Positions 28,290 to 37,646 of a DNA stretch of 64,000 nucleotides are shown in pieces. The notes under the pieces are model-generated. The model was not told the DNA's origin. It searched no databases and was given only the letters and a program-made list of their open reading frames with translations. The DNA comes from DASTHG01 sp035491895 (lineage in GTDB: Bacteria > Gemmatimonadota > Gemmatimonadetes > Gemmatimonadales > GWC2-71-9): contig DATJJY010000094.1 in NCBI GenBank assembly GCA_035491895.1, positions 1 to 64,000 of the forward strand, in the 5' to 3' direction. Each line of letters starts with the position of its first letter. The stretch's first letter is position 1. The position numbers were made by a program, and so were the translations under genes.

Positions 28290-29465
28290 TCAGAACGCGT
28301 ACTGGAAACCGGCGCCGGCGAAGAAATGTGGAATCGATCGCAGCTGCGACCCGGTGCGAAGGTCCCAGTGTCCGACCACGCCGGAGAGGGCGACGTGCGG
28401 GGCGACGAGCACCTCGAGATCCGCCCCGACGCCGAATCCGATCACGTCGTTCGTCGTCGTCTGCCAGATGGGAACCTGAACGGTGTTGCTCCCCGATTGC
28501 ACGGAGTAGCTCCCCGCCTGGAAACGGCCGGCCACCCGGGCTGCGCCGACCTCCGCGAATGGCGCCACACCAAGCCGGCCGCTGTGCAGTGCCACGTTCG
28601 CCCCCACCATGCCCCCCGTGACTTTCAGGTCGGTGGGCGCGAGCCGCAGCGCCGTCAGGTGCCAGCCGATCCGCTCCTGTCCGCGAAACAGCACCGAGAG
28701 TCGCCCGCTGGGCAAGCGGCCGGGTTCTACGAGCGGGCCCCAGGACGGAGCCATGCCGACGAGGCTGATGCGGGTGCGATATCCGGCGCGGGGGATGCTC
28801 GTCGGACGCAGCTGGATCGTGTAGCCCCATTTTTTCATCCGGTCCGCCACCGCGGGCATGCCGAGCGCGACGCCGTCCTGGCTGTTCTTTTCGGTCACGA
28901 TGCCCACCACTTCCCACTGCCGGTTGAACAGCGCGCCCCCCGAGCTCCCCGGGCTCACGAAGAACGACTCGAAGCGCACGCGGCGGGAGCTGGCGCTGAT
29001 CACCCGGTCTCCGCTCACCGAAGACTCCCAGCAGACGCGTTCGGGGCATCCCACCGGCACGACCAGGGCCCCGGCCTCGAGTGCCGCAGGGTCCCCCTCG
29101 CGGTCGAAGACGAATGGCAGTGGAGCGCTTCCCGCTCGTGTGACACTCAGCACGGCCAGGTCGAGGTCGCGATCGACCTGATCGACGTGAGCCAGGGCGG
29201 TGTCGCTGCGGGCGAACTGGAACACCACTCTGATCTGCGCGCCCTGCTGTGCGGATCGGACGACGTGCGCCGCGGTCGCGATGATGATGCGATTGGAGGT
29301 CGCGAGCTGGACGACGATCCCCGCGCCGACCTCCTCCTCGTCTCCTCCGGTGGCGAGCACCTGGACGACCAGGTTCTTCGCCGCCACCGGCATGGGCGAC
29401 AGGCGTTGCGCCGCGAGCGGAGCCGCGGCGGCGGTGAGGATCGTTAGACCGAACACAGCTCTCAT
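28290..29465 (-). CDS. Secreted trypsin-like protease fused to an outer-membrane-barrel-like domain
   Basis: A 391-residue protein with a signal peptide (about 20 residues, ending LAAQ). The chymotrypsin-fold triad is visible: His67 (IATAAHVV), Asp102 (DLDLAVL) and Ser175 (SPGSSGGALF). From about residue 225 the sequence switches to alternating beta strands and ends HFFAGAGFQYAF with a terminal Phe, as in outer-membrane barrels. A protease domain tethered to a barrel would sit at the outer membrane. Its ATG overlaps the kinase stop by 3 bases, so it is translated with the kinase. The fusion is unusual. Confidence 0.75.
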   Translation of the reverse strand: MRAVFGLTILTAAAAPLAAQRLSPMPVAAKNLVVQVLATGGDEEEVGAGIVVQLATSNRIIIATAAHVVRSAQQGAQIRVVFQFARSDTALAHVDQVDRDLDLAVLSVTRAGSAPLPFVFDREGDPAALEAGALVVPVGCPERVCWESSVSGDRVISASSRRVRFESFFVSPGSSGGALFNRQWEVVGIVTEKNSQDGVALGMPAVADRMKKWGYTIQLRPTSIPRAGYRTRISLVGMAPSWGPLVEPGRLPSGRLSVLFRGQERIGWHLTALRLAPTDLKVTGGMVGANVALHSGRLGVAPFAEVGAARVAGRFQAGSYSVQSGSNTVQVPIWQTTTNDVIGFGVGADLEVLVAPHVALSGVVGHWDLRTGSQLRSIPHFFAGAGFQYAF

Positions 29466-31423
29466 CGAGTGCTCCTCTTCCAGTAGAGCCCGACCAGCAC
29501 GAGCAGCGTGATGTAGACGAGGCCGGCAGCTGCGGAGGGAAGGGCATGCTCCGAAACGAAGACCTGGAGCTTGGTCGGGACCGAGCCCAGAGACGCCGGG
29601 ATCGAATCGACGGTGCCCTCGAGGGTGAGGGTCACGGCATCGGAGTCGACCGCGACGTCGCGGATGGAGCCCTTGAAGCCGCGCAGTGGCAGCATCTCCC
29701 CCTTCTTCAGGACATGGGGGGAGCGGTTGCCGATCGTGAGCCCGATGCTGCCGCTGTCGATCGTCGAGACGCGCTGTTCCGAGGCTTCTTCATCGCTGCG
29801 AAAGTGAGCGATGTCCTCGAAGCTCACGCCGACGATGTCGAGCGGCACGAGGGGCCGCGCGACCCCGGTCCCGGCAAAGCCGAGCCCGAAATCGAGCTGT
29901 CCATGAGTGGCGGCAAGCTGGATCTGATTGATGTGAAAGGCGGCCGTGTCCATCGGCTGGTCCTCGAGTGCCACAGCGATGCGGCCGTTCACGGTCACAG
30001 GAATCGACGGCAGCGAGTCGCCGATCGACAGCTGCACCGAGCCTGCGACCGCGGGCTTCAGCGTCACAAGACTTCGGACCGGGAGCTGGATCGGGTCGAT
30101 GGTGATGCTGCCGCTCTCGGGCGGAACCGCTTTGAGAAAGAGCGTTGCGGTGGAGTCGGTGACCGCTGGTTTCTTGCCCCGGGCCGGGAGCGAGACCTGC
30201 TCGAGCCCGGAGATCCCGAGGGAGATGAGCGTGAGCGGCTTGTCCCACGGCGCCGCCACGGCGCCCGTGCGGAGCCACACTCCCTCCGCGCGGACTTCGG
30301 CGCGGACCGGGGCGCGTGTCACGCGTGCCGATCCTTTCCACCACACGACCGCCGCCAACGCCAGGAGGAGACCCAGGTTCAGCGCGGCGAGGAGCGTTCT
30401 GCCTCCCGGCACTGCCAACCGCCTGGCCCTGCCGCCCCGTCCCTCGAGCGCGGCAAGAAATTCTTCGACACGCTGGAACCGCTCGGCGGGCTTCTTCGCC
30501 ATGGCGCGGCGCAGCGCGGCCGAGATCCGGGGGGGGATTTCGGGTCGCAGAGATCGCGCTTCGGGAGCCGGTGTCGTCAGGTGCTGGCTCAGCACCGCGT
30601 AGATCGACTCGCCGCTGAACGGCAGCTGCCCGGTGAACATCTGATAGGCGAGGACGCCGAGGGAGTAGATGTCGGAGCGGGAATCGACGGAAGGGTCGGC
30701 GGTGGCCTGCTCCGGGCTCATGTAGAGCGGCGTCCCCATCACCATGCCGGTGGCGGTGAGTCCCACGCCGCCGCCCGCGGCACCCGCGCCGGTGTTTCCT
30801 GTTTTGGCGATGCCGAAGTCCATCAGCAATGGGAGCCGGTTCGGCCCCTCGAGCATGATGTTGTCGGGCTTGATGTCCCGATGCACGAGCCCGACGGCGT
30901 GGGCAGCGCTGAGCGCGTCGCCGACCGCCTTGAGGATCTGCTCGGCTTCCTCGAGAGTGAGGCGACCACGCTCGCGGAGATAGTCGGTGAGGGTGACGCC
31001 GGAGACGAACGGCATGACGAGGTAGATCAGTTCATCCTTGTCGCCGATCGAATAGACCGGAACGATGTTCGGATGCCTGAGCGCCGCGAGGGCCTGCGCC
31101 TCCCGCTCGAACCGCTCTACGAACCCTTCGGTCGACACGAGCTCCCGGCGCAGCAGCTTGACCGCGACGTCGCGCCGCAGGCGCACGTCGCGGGCGCGGT
31201 ACACCACGCCGAATCCCCCCTCGCCGAGCCGCGCGCCGAGCTCAAAGCCGGAGCCGAGCGCCGCCTGCAGCCGGTCGCGCAGCGCGTCGGGCTCGCTCGC
31301 CGTCGCTGGCACCGCGTTGCCGATGAGTGAGGTGGGCAGGTCGGCGCCGCATTCCGGGCAGACCACCGCGTCCGCCGGGACGTCACGGCGGCATGACGCG
31401 CAGGTCCGGCTCACTTGGCGCAT
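29462..31423 (-). CDS. Transmembrane Ser/Thr protein kinase with N-terminal zinc ribbon
   Basis: A 653-residue protein. The zinc ribbon has C8/C11 and C22/C25. A Hanks-type kinase domain spans about 60-320: GEGGFGVVY P-loop, catalytic Lys89, HRDIKPDN with Asp183, DFG Asp202, and GTPLYMSPEQA. A TM helix is at about 340-360. A large extracytoplasmic beta-rich part follows, and a second TM helix (SAAAGLVYITLLVLVGLYW) ends the protein, so both termini face the cytoplasm. Such kinases couple envelope signals to phosphorylation of cytoplasmic targets. It overlaps the upstream secreted-protein gene by 13 bp and the downstream protease gene by 4 bp: a tight three-gene operon. Confidence 0.9.
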   Translation of the reverse strand: MRQVSRTCASCRRDVPADAVVCPECGADLPTSLIGNAVPATASEPDALRDRLQAALGSGFELGARLGEGGFGVVYRARDVRLRRDVAVKLLRRELVSTEGFVERFEREAQALAALRHPNIVPVYSIGDKDELIYLVMPFVSGVTLTDYLRERGRLTLEEAEQILKAVGDALSAAHAVGLVHRDIKPDNIMLEGPNRLPLLMDFGIAKTGNTGAGAAGGGVGLTATGMVMGTPLYMSPEQATADPSVDSRSDIYSLGVLAYQMFTGQLPFSGESIYAVLSQHLTTPAPEARSLRPEIPPRISAALRRAMAKKPAERFQRVEEFLAALEGRGGRARRLAVPGGRTLLAALNLGLLLALAAVVWWKGSARVTRAPVRAEVRAEGVWLRTGAVAAPWDKPLTLISLGISGLEQVSLPARGKKPAVTDSTATLFLKAVPPESGSITIDPIQLPVRSLVTLKPAVAGSVQLSIGDSLPSIPVTVNGRIAVALEDQPMDTAAFHINQIQLAATHGQLDFGLGFAGTGVARPLVPLDIVGVSFEDIAHFRSDEEASEQRVSTIDSGSIGLTIGNRSPHVLKKGEMLPLRGFKGSIRDVAVDSDAVTLTLEGTVDSIPASLGSVPTKLQVFVSEHALPSAAAGLVYITLLVLVGLYWKRSTR

Positions 31424-32214
31424 GTCGCGGTCTGTGGAATGAGCAACAGATATTCGTGCGAGTAATTCCCGCGGGGGCTCAACGTCGCGGCGACCTTGAG
31501 CGAGTACACGCCCGGTGCGGCGAGGTCGTCGCGCTTCAGGGTCACGAGGATCGGGCTGCCGGCTGGATAGAAGCCGCGGTTCAGCGCCTCATCCTTCTTT
31601 ATGACGCGGGTCTCGGCGCCGGTCGAGTCCAGCAGCGAAAGGCTCACCAGCACTTCGGTGAGCCGGGTTTCAGTGGAGAACGCCACCTGCAGCGGGCCGC
31701 ACGTGGTGGGCGAGCTCTTCTGGGTGACGGACAGTGGAACGTAGGCGACGCGTCGCCGTCCGCCGAGCGTGATCCTGGTCCACCCCAGAACCCCCATGTC
31801 GCTCTTGGCGAGGCGTTCGGAGCTGAGGATCCGGTTGGGCCAGCGGTACACCGAGTCGCGCGGCTGAGCCCGCGTATCCATGCGGTAGTAGCGGCCGGCC
31901 TTGATCGTCTCGGCGCGCAGCTGGACGCCGGAGTCGGTATGCGCCGACCACTTGATGACGAGGGGATCGTCCGAGTCGATGTCGTACTTCTCGAAGCTCT
32001 CCGTGAACGAGGAGAGAAACATCGTCGTGCCGGCCACCTGGCGCGCATAGACCCCTTCGCAGCGATCGCCACGCGGCTGGTAGCCGTTCACCGGAGCGGC
32101 GAGCTGAACGAGATTGGAGTCACAGGGGAGCCTGGATGGTGTTCCTTGCGCCACCGCTCGAGACGCAGACACTACCAGCCAGACCCCGATGAGCGAAGCA
32201 CGTCGGGGAAGCAT
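31411..32214 (-). CDS. Secreted protein of unknown function, kinase-operon leader
   Basis: A 267-residue protein that I do not recognise. It has a signal peptide (MLPRRASLIGVWLVVSASRAVAQ) and a mature part predicted to be mostly beta. A bipartite layout is visible: an Ig-like region (about 55-110, SFTESFEKYDIDSDDPLVIKWSAHTDSGV) and a second beta region ending SLKVAATLSPRGNYSHEYLLLI. Four Cys are present. Its 3' end overlaps the kinase start by 13 bp, which implies translational coupling. It could be a periplasmic ligand or partner for the kinase's extracytoplasmic part (inference). Confidence 0.6.
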   Translation of the reverse strand: MLPRRASLIGVWLVVSASRAVAQGTPSRLPCDSNLVQLAAPVNGYQPRGDRCEGVYARQVAGTTMFLSSFTESFEKYDIDSDDPLVIKWSAHTDSGVQLRAETIKAGRYYRMDTRAQPRDSVYRWPNRILSSERLAKSDMGVLGWTRITLGGRRRVAYVPLSVTQKSSPTTCGPLQVAFSTETRLTEVLVSLSLLDSTGAETRVIKKDEALNRGFYPAGSPILVTLKRDDLAAPGVYSLKVAATLSPRGNYSHEYLLLIPQTATCAK

Positions 32215-32309
32215 GCCGCTTATTCCTTCGTGGTGTGTTTGGCGTTAAAAACTGCCCGATCATTTTGTCCCGCAAAGGAGCAGTTGGCTAGGGGGGCGAC
32301 TAACTCTGC

Positions 32310-32405
32310 TCAGCTTGCTGGTTTGCGCGAGCCGGACCGCTCCCAGTCGGCACATGGGAACCCACCCGGCGCGTCGAACTTCGGCTCACCCTGGCGGGTG
32401 AGGAT
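32310..32405 (-). pseudogene. 3' remnant of a cupredoxin-protein gene
   Basis: Read on the minus strand, this stretch encodes a decayed copy of the last about 31 residues of the protein at 36448-37566 (QGEPKFDAPGGF..., then WERSGSRKPAS and a stop). By eye about 85% of bases match 36448-36542. No start or upstream part of the gene is present. It may be left over from a duplication or deletion, and it puts direct repeats on both sides of the hybrid kinase gene. Confidence 0.8.
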
Positions 32406-32459
32406 TAGGCGAAAGTCTTATTGTCAGCGGTTGCCGCAGGTCGCACCTTGGATGGCGCG

Positions 32460-35400
32460 ATGGACCAGAGCACCGCCGTCATCAACCGCGCCGCCGGTCT
32501 GAGCTGCGCGCTCCTCCTCGGTCTCACCGCCGCCCCCCGGGCGCAGACCGCGGCCTCCGGTCTCGATCCGCGAAAGCCCATCAGCCAGTACGTCCACGAC
32601 GTCTGGCAGATCGACCAGGGACTCCCGCAAAACAGCGTGTTTGCGATCGCCCAGGGGCGCGACGGATACCTCTGGTTGGGAACCGAGGCCGGCCTGGTCC
32701 GGTTCGACGGCGTGACCTTCACCACCTACAACTCGGCGAACAGCAGCGGACTCGCGGACAACTACGTGAGCGCGCTGGTGGTGGACCGGGCGGACCACGT
32801 ATGGGCGGGCACCTGGGTGGGAGGTGTCGTTCGCCTGGGTGGGGGCAAGCCGGTTTCGCTTGCGGGGGCATCCGCCTCATTTGTGAATGCCCTGTATGAG
32901 GATCGCACGGGCGGGGTCTGGGCCGCACAAACTGCCGGGCTCATGCGATTTCAGGACGGGCAATTCCATCGGGTTCCCGGAACGAATGCATCGGTCTATA
33001 GCCTGGCGGAAGACGACAGCGGCACGCTCCTGATCGGGACCGAGGAAGGCGTCAAAGCGTCGCGGAACGGCGGTCTCGAGCCGTGGCAGCCGGTAGGCGG
33101 ACGGATTTCGGGGCCGGTGTGGACGCTGTACCGGGACCGGGAGAGGAGCATGTGGTTCGGTACTCCGGACGCGCTCTATCACGCCACGCGGGGACGGCTC
33201 GACCGTTTCACGGCGGCCAACGGTCTTCCCGCAGGCGGCGTCACGTCCATTCTCGAGACCCGGAACGGCCAGCTCTGGATCGGCGCGGACGGCGGCGGAG
33301 TGGCCCGGCTTGTCGGTGGTCGGTTCCAGCAGTTCGCAGCCAAAGACGGCCTGTCGGATGATGCCGTCACCGCACTGCTCGAAGACTGGGAAGGAAGCCT
33401 CTGGGTCGGCACTCGGCACGGTGGCCTCAACCGGTTTCGTGAGCCAATCCTCCCCATCTATACGCGGCGCGAGGGACTCTCCGCGAACGTCGTCTGGTCG
33501 GTCTACGGAGATCGGCAGCAGTCGCTGTGGATCGGGACGCAGGACGGCGGCCTCGACCGTTTCCAGGACGGCCACTTTACCAGCTACACCGTCAAGGACG
33601 GCCTGCCGGGGAATTCGGTCTTCGCCACGTTACAGACTTCAGATGGCGTGCTCTGGGCGGCCACCAACGCGGGGATCGCCCGATTGCGGCACGGCCGCTG
33701 GGAGAGCCTGGGGACCGGAGGGCCGTTCCCGGGGGCGCGCGTGGCGGCTTTCCTGGAGGACCGGACCGGCGCGTTGTGGATCGGGGGCAACGGCCTGTAT
33801 CGCTGGAAGGATGGCCGACTCCACGATTACACCCGGGAGGCCGGCATCTCCTCGGCCAATGTCCGCACCATCGTGGAAGATTCGGCCGGGAGTCTCTGGA
33901 TCGGAACCCACGGACAGGGGCTGATCCGGCTCCAGAATGGCCGATTCACGATTCTCTCCTCCAAGCAGGGTCTCTCGAATGACGTGGTCGAGTCGTTGTA
34001 CGCCGACCAGCATGGGCTCTGGGTGGGGACGGAGCGAGGTCTGAATCTGGTGCGGAACGGGCGCATCGCCGTGGTGCCGATCCACGCCACCGTGCTCCTG
34101 ACCGACATGTTCGAGATTGTGCCGGACAACGTCGGGAATCTATGGCTGAGCTCCAATCAGGGATTGGTCAGTGCGAGCGAGCAGGCGTTGCTCGACGCCA
34201 CCGCGGGAAAGCGGGAGAGCGTCGAGCTGCACGAGATGGTCTCGCTCGACGGCCGGCGCCGCATCGAGTTCAACGGTGCCTCGCAGAACGCCGGCTGGAA
34301 GAGCCCTGACGGGCGGCTCTGGTTTCCCAGCATCAAAGGGTTGGTGGTGGTCGACCCGGCCCACCTCTCGAGTAACACCGTCCCGCCGCCCGTCCACGTC
34401 GAACAACTGCTGGTGGACGGCCGCGCCGTCGACGTCGACGCAGCCGTGGATCTGCCGCCGAGCGGCGGCGGCCTCGAGCTGCACTATACCGCCACCAGCT
34501 TGCTGATTCCCGAGCGCGTCACCTTCCACTACCGGCTCGAAGGGTACGACCGGGACTGGGTCGACGCGGGTACGCGACGGGTGGCGTACTACACCCACGT
34601 GCCAGGTGGGCGGTATCGGTTCCATGTCATCGCCGCCAACAACGACGGGGTGTGGAACGAGAGTGGTGCCGTACTGCCATTTCGGTTGGGGCTGCACGTC
34701 TACGAGACGTGGTGGTTCTACGCGCTCCTTGGATTGGCCGTAGCAGCGTCGGTGGTGTCCGTCTTTCGCTTTCGGGTGCGCCGCATCCAGCAACACGCCA
34801 GGCAACTGGCTGCGTTGGTCGAGGAGCGGACCGGTGAGCTCCAGCGTGAGGTCGAGGAACGGCGCCACGCGGAGGAGCGCTACCGGCACCTGTTCGACGC
34901 CAACCCGCAGCCCGTGTGGGTCAGCGATCGCGAAACACTCGCGTTCCTGGCCGTGAACGAGTCCGCGGTGCGGCACTACGGCTACACCCGTGAGGAGTTC
35001 TTCGCGATGCGCCTCACCGACCTGCAGCCGCCCGAGCAAGGGGCGGCCCTCCCGGAATGGATCCGCGCGGCGGGGGACGGGTGGCGGGGGACGAGCATGT
35101 GGCACCATCAAAAGAAGGACGGCGCGACCATCGAGGTCGAGGTGGCCGCCCATGCCTTCTCGTTTGCGGGCCGGCCGGCCGCCCTGATCGTCGCCGTGGA
35201 CGTGACCGCGCGGCGCAACCTCGAAGACCGGATGCGCCAGGCGCAAAAGATGGAGGCCGTCGGCCAGCTGGCGGGAGGGATCGCCCACGACCTCAACAAC
35301 GTCTTGACCGCCGTGATGGCGCACGTGGACCTCGCCGTCACTGCGCTTCCACCCGACGCCACCCTGCTCGAAGACTTGACACAGGCCCAGGCCGCGGCGC

Positions 35401-36368
35401 ATCGCGGCGCCGGTATGATCCGTAAGCTCCTCGGATTCAGTCGCCGCGAGCGGCTGGTCCTCAAACCGATGCGGTTGGAGCAGCTGGTGGGCGAGATCGC
35501 CGGCACGCTGCGCCGCATGCTGCCGGAGCGAATCGAGATCGCGGTGACCGAGGCGGCGAGCCTGCTGCCGGTGGCCGCGGATGCCGGCGCGGTGCAGCAG
35601 ATGCTGCTCAATCTCGCGACGAACGCCCGCGACGCGATGCCCGAGGGCGGGCGCTTGACGCTCGACCTGCAGCTGGCCACGCCGGCCGACGAGCTCATGG
35701 CGGCGCAGGACTGGGGCGCCCCGGGGCACTACGTCGTGCTGGCCGTGTCGGACACCGGATGTGGGATGGATGCCCGCACCCTGGCCCGGATCTTCGAGCC
35801 GTACTTCTCGACGAAGCCGCAGGATCAGGGAACCGGACTCGGCATGGCCATGGTGTACGGCCTGATGAAGCAGCACCTCGGCTTCGTGCTCGTGCACAGT
35901 GTGCCGGGCACCGGGACCACGGTGCGGTTGTACTTCCCGGTCACGGCGGAATCGGTCCCGGAACCCGCGTCCCGGGTGCAGCACGCGGCGCAGAGCGGGA
36001 ATCAGACGATCCTCGTGGTGGAGGATCAGGAGTCGGTCCGCACCGCTGCGATCCGCACGCTGACCCGGTTCGGCTATCAGGTGCTGTCCGCAACCGACGG
36101 CGAAGAAGGACTGCAAGTGTGGCGCGCCAACGCGGACACCGTCGACCTGATCGTCTCGGACGCCATCATGCCGCGGATGGGCGGACTGGCCCTCTACGAG
36201 GCGGTGAGCCGGGATCGCACGGGGGTTCGCTTCCTGCTCACCAGCGGGTACACCGGCGAGGAGGTGCGCAAGAGCGCACCGGTCACGGCGGATCTGGTGT
36301 TTCTGTCGAAGCCCTGGACGGTCAGTGAACTGCTCACGGCGGTGCGCAAGATCCTGAAGCCGGCCTGA
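32460..36368 (+). CDS. Hybrid sensor kinase: beta-propeller sensor, Y_Y_Y, PAS, histidine kinase, receiver
   Basis: About 1302 residues. After a signal-like start, about 14 short two-component-propeller repeats of the type DGYLWLGTEAGLVRFDG build a periplasmic sensor (about 40-640). A Y_Y_Y-type beta domain follows (FHYRLEGYDRDWVDAGTRR), then one TM helix (WWFYALLGLAVAASVVSVF). The cytoplasmic side has a coiled coil, a PAS domain, a His kinase (GQLAGGIAHDLNNVLTAVM, NLATNARDAM, GMDARTLARIFEPYFST) and a C-terminal receiver (ILVVEDQ, VSDAIMPRMGG, LSKPW). This is the architecture of hybrid two-component systems that sense polysaccharides in Bacteroidetes, but with no DNA-binding domain. No partner regulator is adjacent. 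Confidence 0.93.
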   Translation: MDQSTAVINRAAGLSCALLLGLTAAPRAQTAASGLDPRKPISQYVHDVWQIDQGLPQNSVFAIAQGRDGYLWLGTEAGLVRFDGVTFTTYNSANSSGLADNYVSALVVDRADHVWAGTWVGGVVRLGGGKPVSLAGASASFVNALYEDRTGGVWAAQTAGLMRFQDGQFHRVPGTNASVYSLAEDDSGTLLIGTEEGVKASRNGGLEPWQPVGGRISGPVWTLYRDRERSMWFGTPDALYHATRGRLDRFTAANGLPAGGVTSILETRNGQLWIGADGGGVARLVGGRFQQFAAKDGLSDDAVTALLEDWEGSLWVGTRHGGLNRFREPILPIYTRREGLSANVVWSVYGDRQQSLWIGTQDGGLDRFQDGHFTSYTVKDGLPGNSVFATLQTSDGVLWAATNAGIARLRHGRWESLGTGGPFPGARVAAFLEDRTGALWIGGNGLYRWKDGRLHDYTREAGISSANVRTIVEDSAGSLWIGTHGQGLIRLQNGRFTILSSKQGLSNDVVESLYADQHGLWVGTERGLNLVRNGRIAVVPIHATVLLTDMFEIVPDNVGNLWLSSNQGLVSASEQALLDATAGKRESVELHEMVSLDGRRRIEFNGASQNAGWKSPDGRLWFPSIKGLVVVDPAHLSSNTVPPPVHVEQLLVDGRAVDVDAAVDLPPSGGGLELHYTATSLLIPERVTFHYRLEGYDRDWVDAGTRRVAYYTHVPGGRYRFHVIAANNDGVWNESGAVLPFRLGLHVYETWWFYALLGLAVAASVVSVFRFRVRRIQQHARQLAALVEERTGELQREVEERRHAEERYRHLFDANPQPVWVSDRETLAFLAVNESAVRHYGYTREEFFAMRLTDLQPPEQGAALPEWIRAAGDGWRGTSMWHHQKKDGATIEVEVAAHAFSFAGRPAALIVAVDVTARRNLEDRMRQAQKMEAVGQLAGGIAHDLNNVLTAVMAHVDLAVTALPPDATLLEDLTQAQAAAHRGAGMIRKLLGFSRRERLVLKPMRLEQLVGEIAGTLRRMLPERIEIAVTEAASLLPVAADAGAVQQMLLNLATNARDAMPEGGRLTLDLQLATPADELMAAQDWGAPGHYVVLAVSDTGCGMDARTLARIFEPYFSTKPQDQGTGLGMAMVYGLMKQHLGFVLVHSVPGTGTTVRLYFPVTAESVPEPASRVQHAAQSGNQTILVVEDQESVRTAAIRTLTRFGYQVLSATDGEEGLQVWRANADTVDLIVSDAIMPRMGGLALYEAVSRDRTGVRFLLTSGYTGEEVRKSAPVTADLVFLSKPWTVSELLTAVRKILKPA

Positions 36369-36392
36369 TGCAGGGACTCTAGTAGAGAGGTT

Positions 36393-36435
36393 GGGTGGCG
36401 GGCCCCCGCATCCGACTCGTGTGCGGAGACCCACC
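36393..36435. terminator. Two-tier hairpin between convergent genes
   Basis: An outer stem GGGTGG/CCCACC encloses an inner stem CCGCA/TGCGG. It lies between the hybrid kinase gene and the convergent cupredoxin gene. No U-tract, so it is only a candidate. Confidence 0.4.
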
Positions 36436-36447
36436 GACCCGCTGTCC

Positions 36448-37566
36448 TCAGCTCGCCGGCTTGCGCGAGCCGGACCGTTCCCAGTTGACGAACAGGAACC
36501 CACCCGGCGCGTCGAACTTCGGCTCTCCCTGCCCGGGGAGAATCTGGAGCTGCAGCTCATCGACCTTGTTCTTGGAGCAGTCCCAGCAGGCGAGTGCGTA
36601 ATCGCCGTCCCGCCGCGTGCGCGACAGCAGCATCACGTGCACCTGCGCGTTGTCGGTCACCAGGCTGTCGTTCTTGTAGAGGTGTCCGAACGCCCACAGC
36701 GCCACGGCGCTGTTGATCGTCGGCACGAGCGGCGTATGCACGGCGGTATTGCCGTGGTAGTACAACCCCAGGATCACGCCACCGAAGCGCGGATGATGCG
36801 GCACGTCCTTCGTCTGCACGCGATCGAGCACGAGCTTCCAGCGCGCCCCGTCCTGGGTGGTGAAATCGGCAGTACCGTCCACCGAATCACGCACTGCGCC
36901 TTTGTCCCAGGCCGTGAACGAGAAGTTGCCCGCGATCGGGGTCACGTTGTTCGAGTAGGGACCGTTTTTCACCTGCGACTCGAGCCCTTCCCGTTCGTTG
37001 CCGAACTGCTGGAGAATGGGAGCGGCGCTATCGGGGAAAGGGAAGGGGCCGGGAAGGATCTGGATGACGGGTCCTCCACTCGTCACCCGGATCGCCTGGA
37101 CGCTCGCTGACGGCTCGTGCATTTCGTGATTGAGCGTTGCGCTGGCCGGCGCGGCGCTGTGGCCCAATGTCGGCGCGTTCTGGGCGCCCACGACTCTCAG
37201 ATGCGTCTCCATACCCAGGTGTTTGTGCGAGTCCTCCCCCACCGGGCAGTAGACGTCATAGGTACCGGGCTTGAGCGTGAGCTGCAGTGTCGCACTCGAG
37301 CCCGGCTGAATGACGGCGGTCTCTTGTTCGACACCCTCTCCCTCGACCTCGAAGGCATGGGGGATGGTGCCGGCGTTCGTGACGCTGAACGTCACGGCGC
37401 CCGCCAGGACGGTGGCTTGCGAGAGCTCGACTTTCCATTCGGACAACTTGGCGCTGACCGCGGCAGGGTCGCTCGGCGCGCGGTGTGCCGGAGTCCCGGC
37501 GAGCGCCAGGGCGGCAAGCAAGAGCCGGCCGGCGCTGTGGGACGCAATGGCGTGCAAGGGGTGCAT
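36448..37566 (-). CDS. Secreted cupredoxin-domain protein
   Basis: A 372-residue protein with a signal-like N-terminus. The first domain (about 45-130) is a plastocyanin/cupredoxin fold with blue-copper ligands visible: His in TIPHAFEV, and Cys, His and Met in YDVYCPVGEDSHKHLGM. About 240 residues of unknown fold follow (AWDKGAVRDSV..., LYYHGNTAVHTPLVPTINSA) and end GGFLFVNWERSGSRKPAS. It probably carries electrons or copper in the periplasm. A strong ECF-type promoter reads into it, mirrored by one reading into the sigma factor gene, so this gene is probably an output of that sigma factor. A 3' fragment of a relative lies at 32310-32405. Confidence 0.82.
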   Translation of the reverse strand: MHPLHAIASHSAGRLLLAALALAGTPAHRAPSDPAAVSAKLSEWKVELSQATVLAGAVTFSVTNAGTIPHAFEVEGEGVEQETAVIQPGSSATLQLTLKPGTYDVYCPVGEDSHKHLGMETHLRVVGAQNAPTLGHSAAPASATLNHEMHEPSASVQAIRVTSGGPVIQILPGPFPFPDSAAPILQQFGNEREGLESQVKNGPYSNNVTPIAGNFSFTAWDKGAVRDSVDGTADFTTQDGARWKLVLDRVQTKDVPHHPRFGGVILGLYYHGNTAVHTPLVPTINSAVALWAFGHLYKNDSLVTDNAQVHVMLLSRTRRDGDYALACWDCSKNKVDELQLQILPGQGEPKFDAPGGFLFVNWERSGSRKPAS

Positions 37567-37613
37567 ACGTGATCTTCCTCCAGAGAGAGTGCGACGGCAG
37601 TGTGGTCAGTGCT

Positions 37614-37642
37614 GGAGACTCCAGGCGCGGCGGGGTTATTCC
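37614..37642 (-). promoter_or_regulatory. ECF-type promoter for the cupredoxin gene
   Basis: On the minus strand, GGAATAA and GTCTCC are separated by 16 nt, about 48 nt before the cupredoxin start. It is a mirror copy of the promoter for the sigma factor gene. Confidence 0.7.
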
Positions 37643-37646
37643 GCCG

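Noticed and set aside
34140..36560. Long open frame (about 806 codons) antisense to the hybrid kinase
   Set aside because: It is an effect of high GC and codon bias on the opposite strand. The plus-strand frame has all motifs of a sensor kinase, and the antisense product is Arg/His-rich with no domain.
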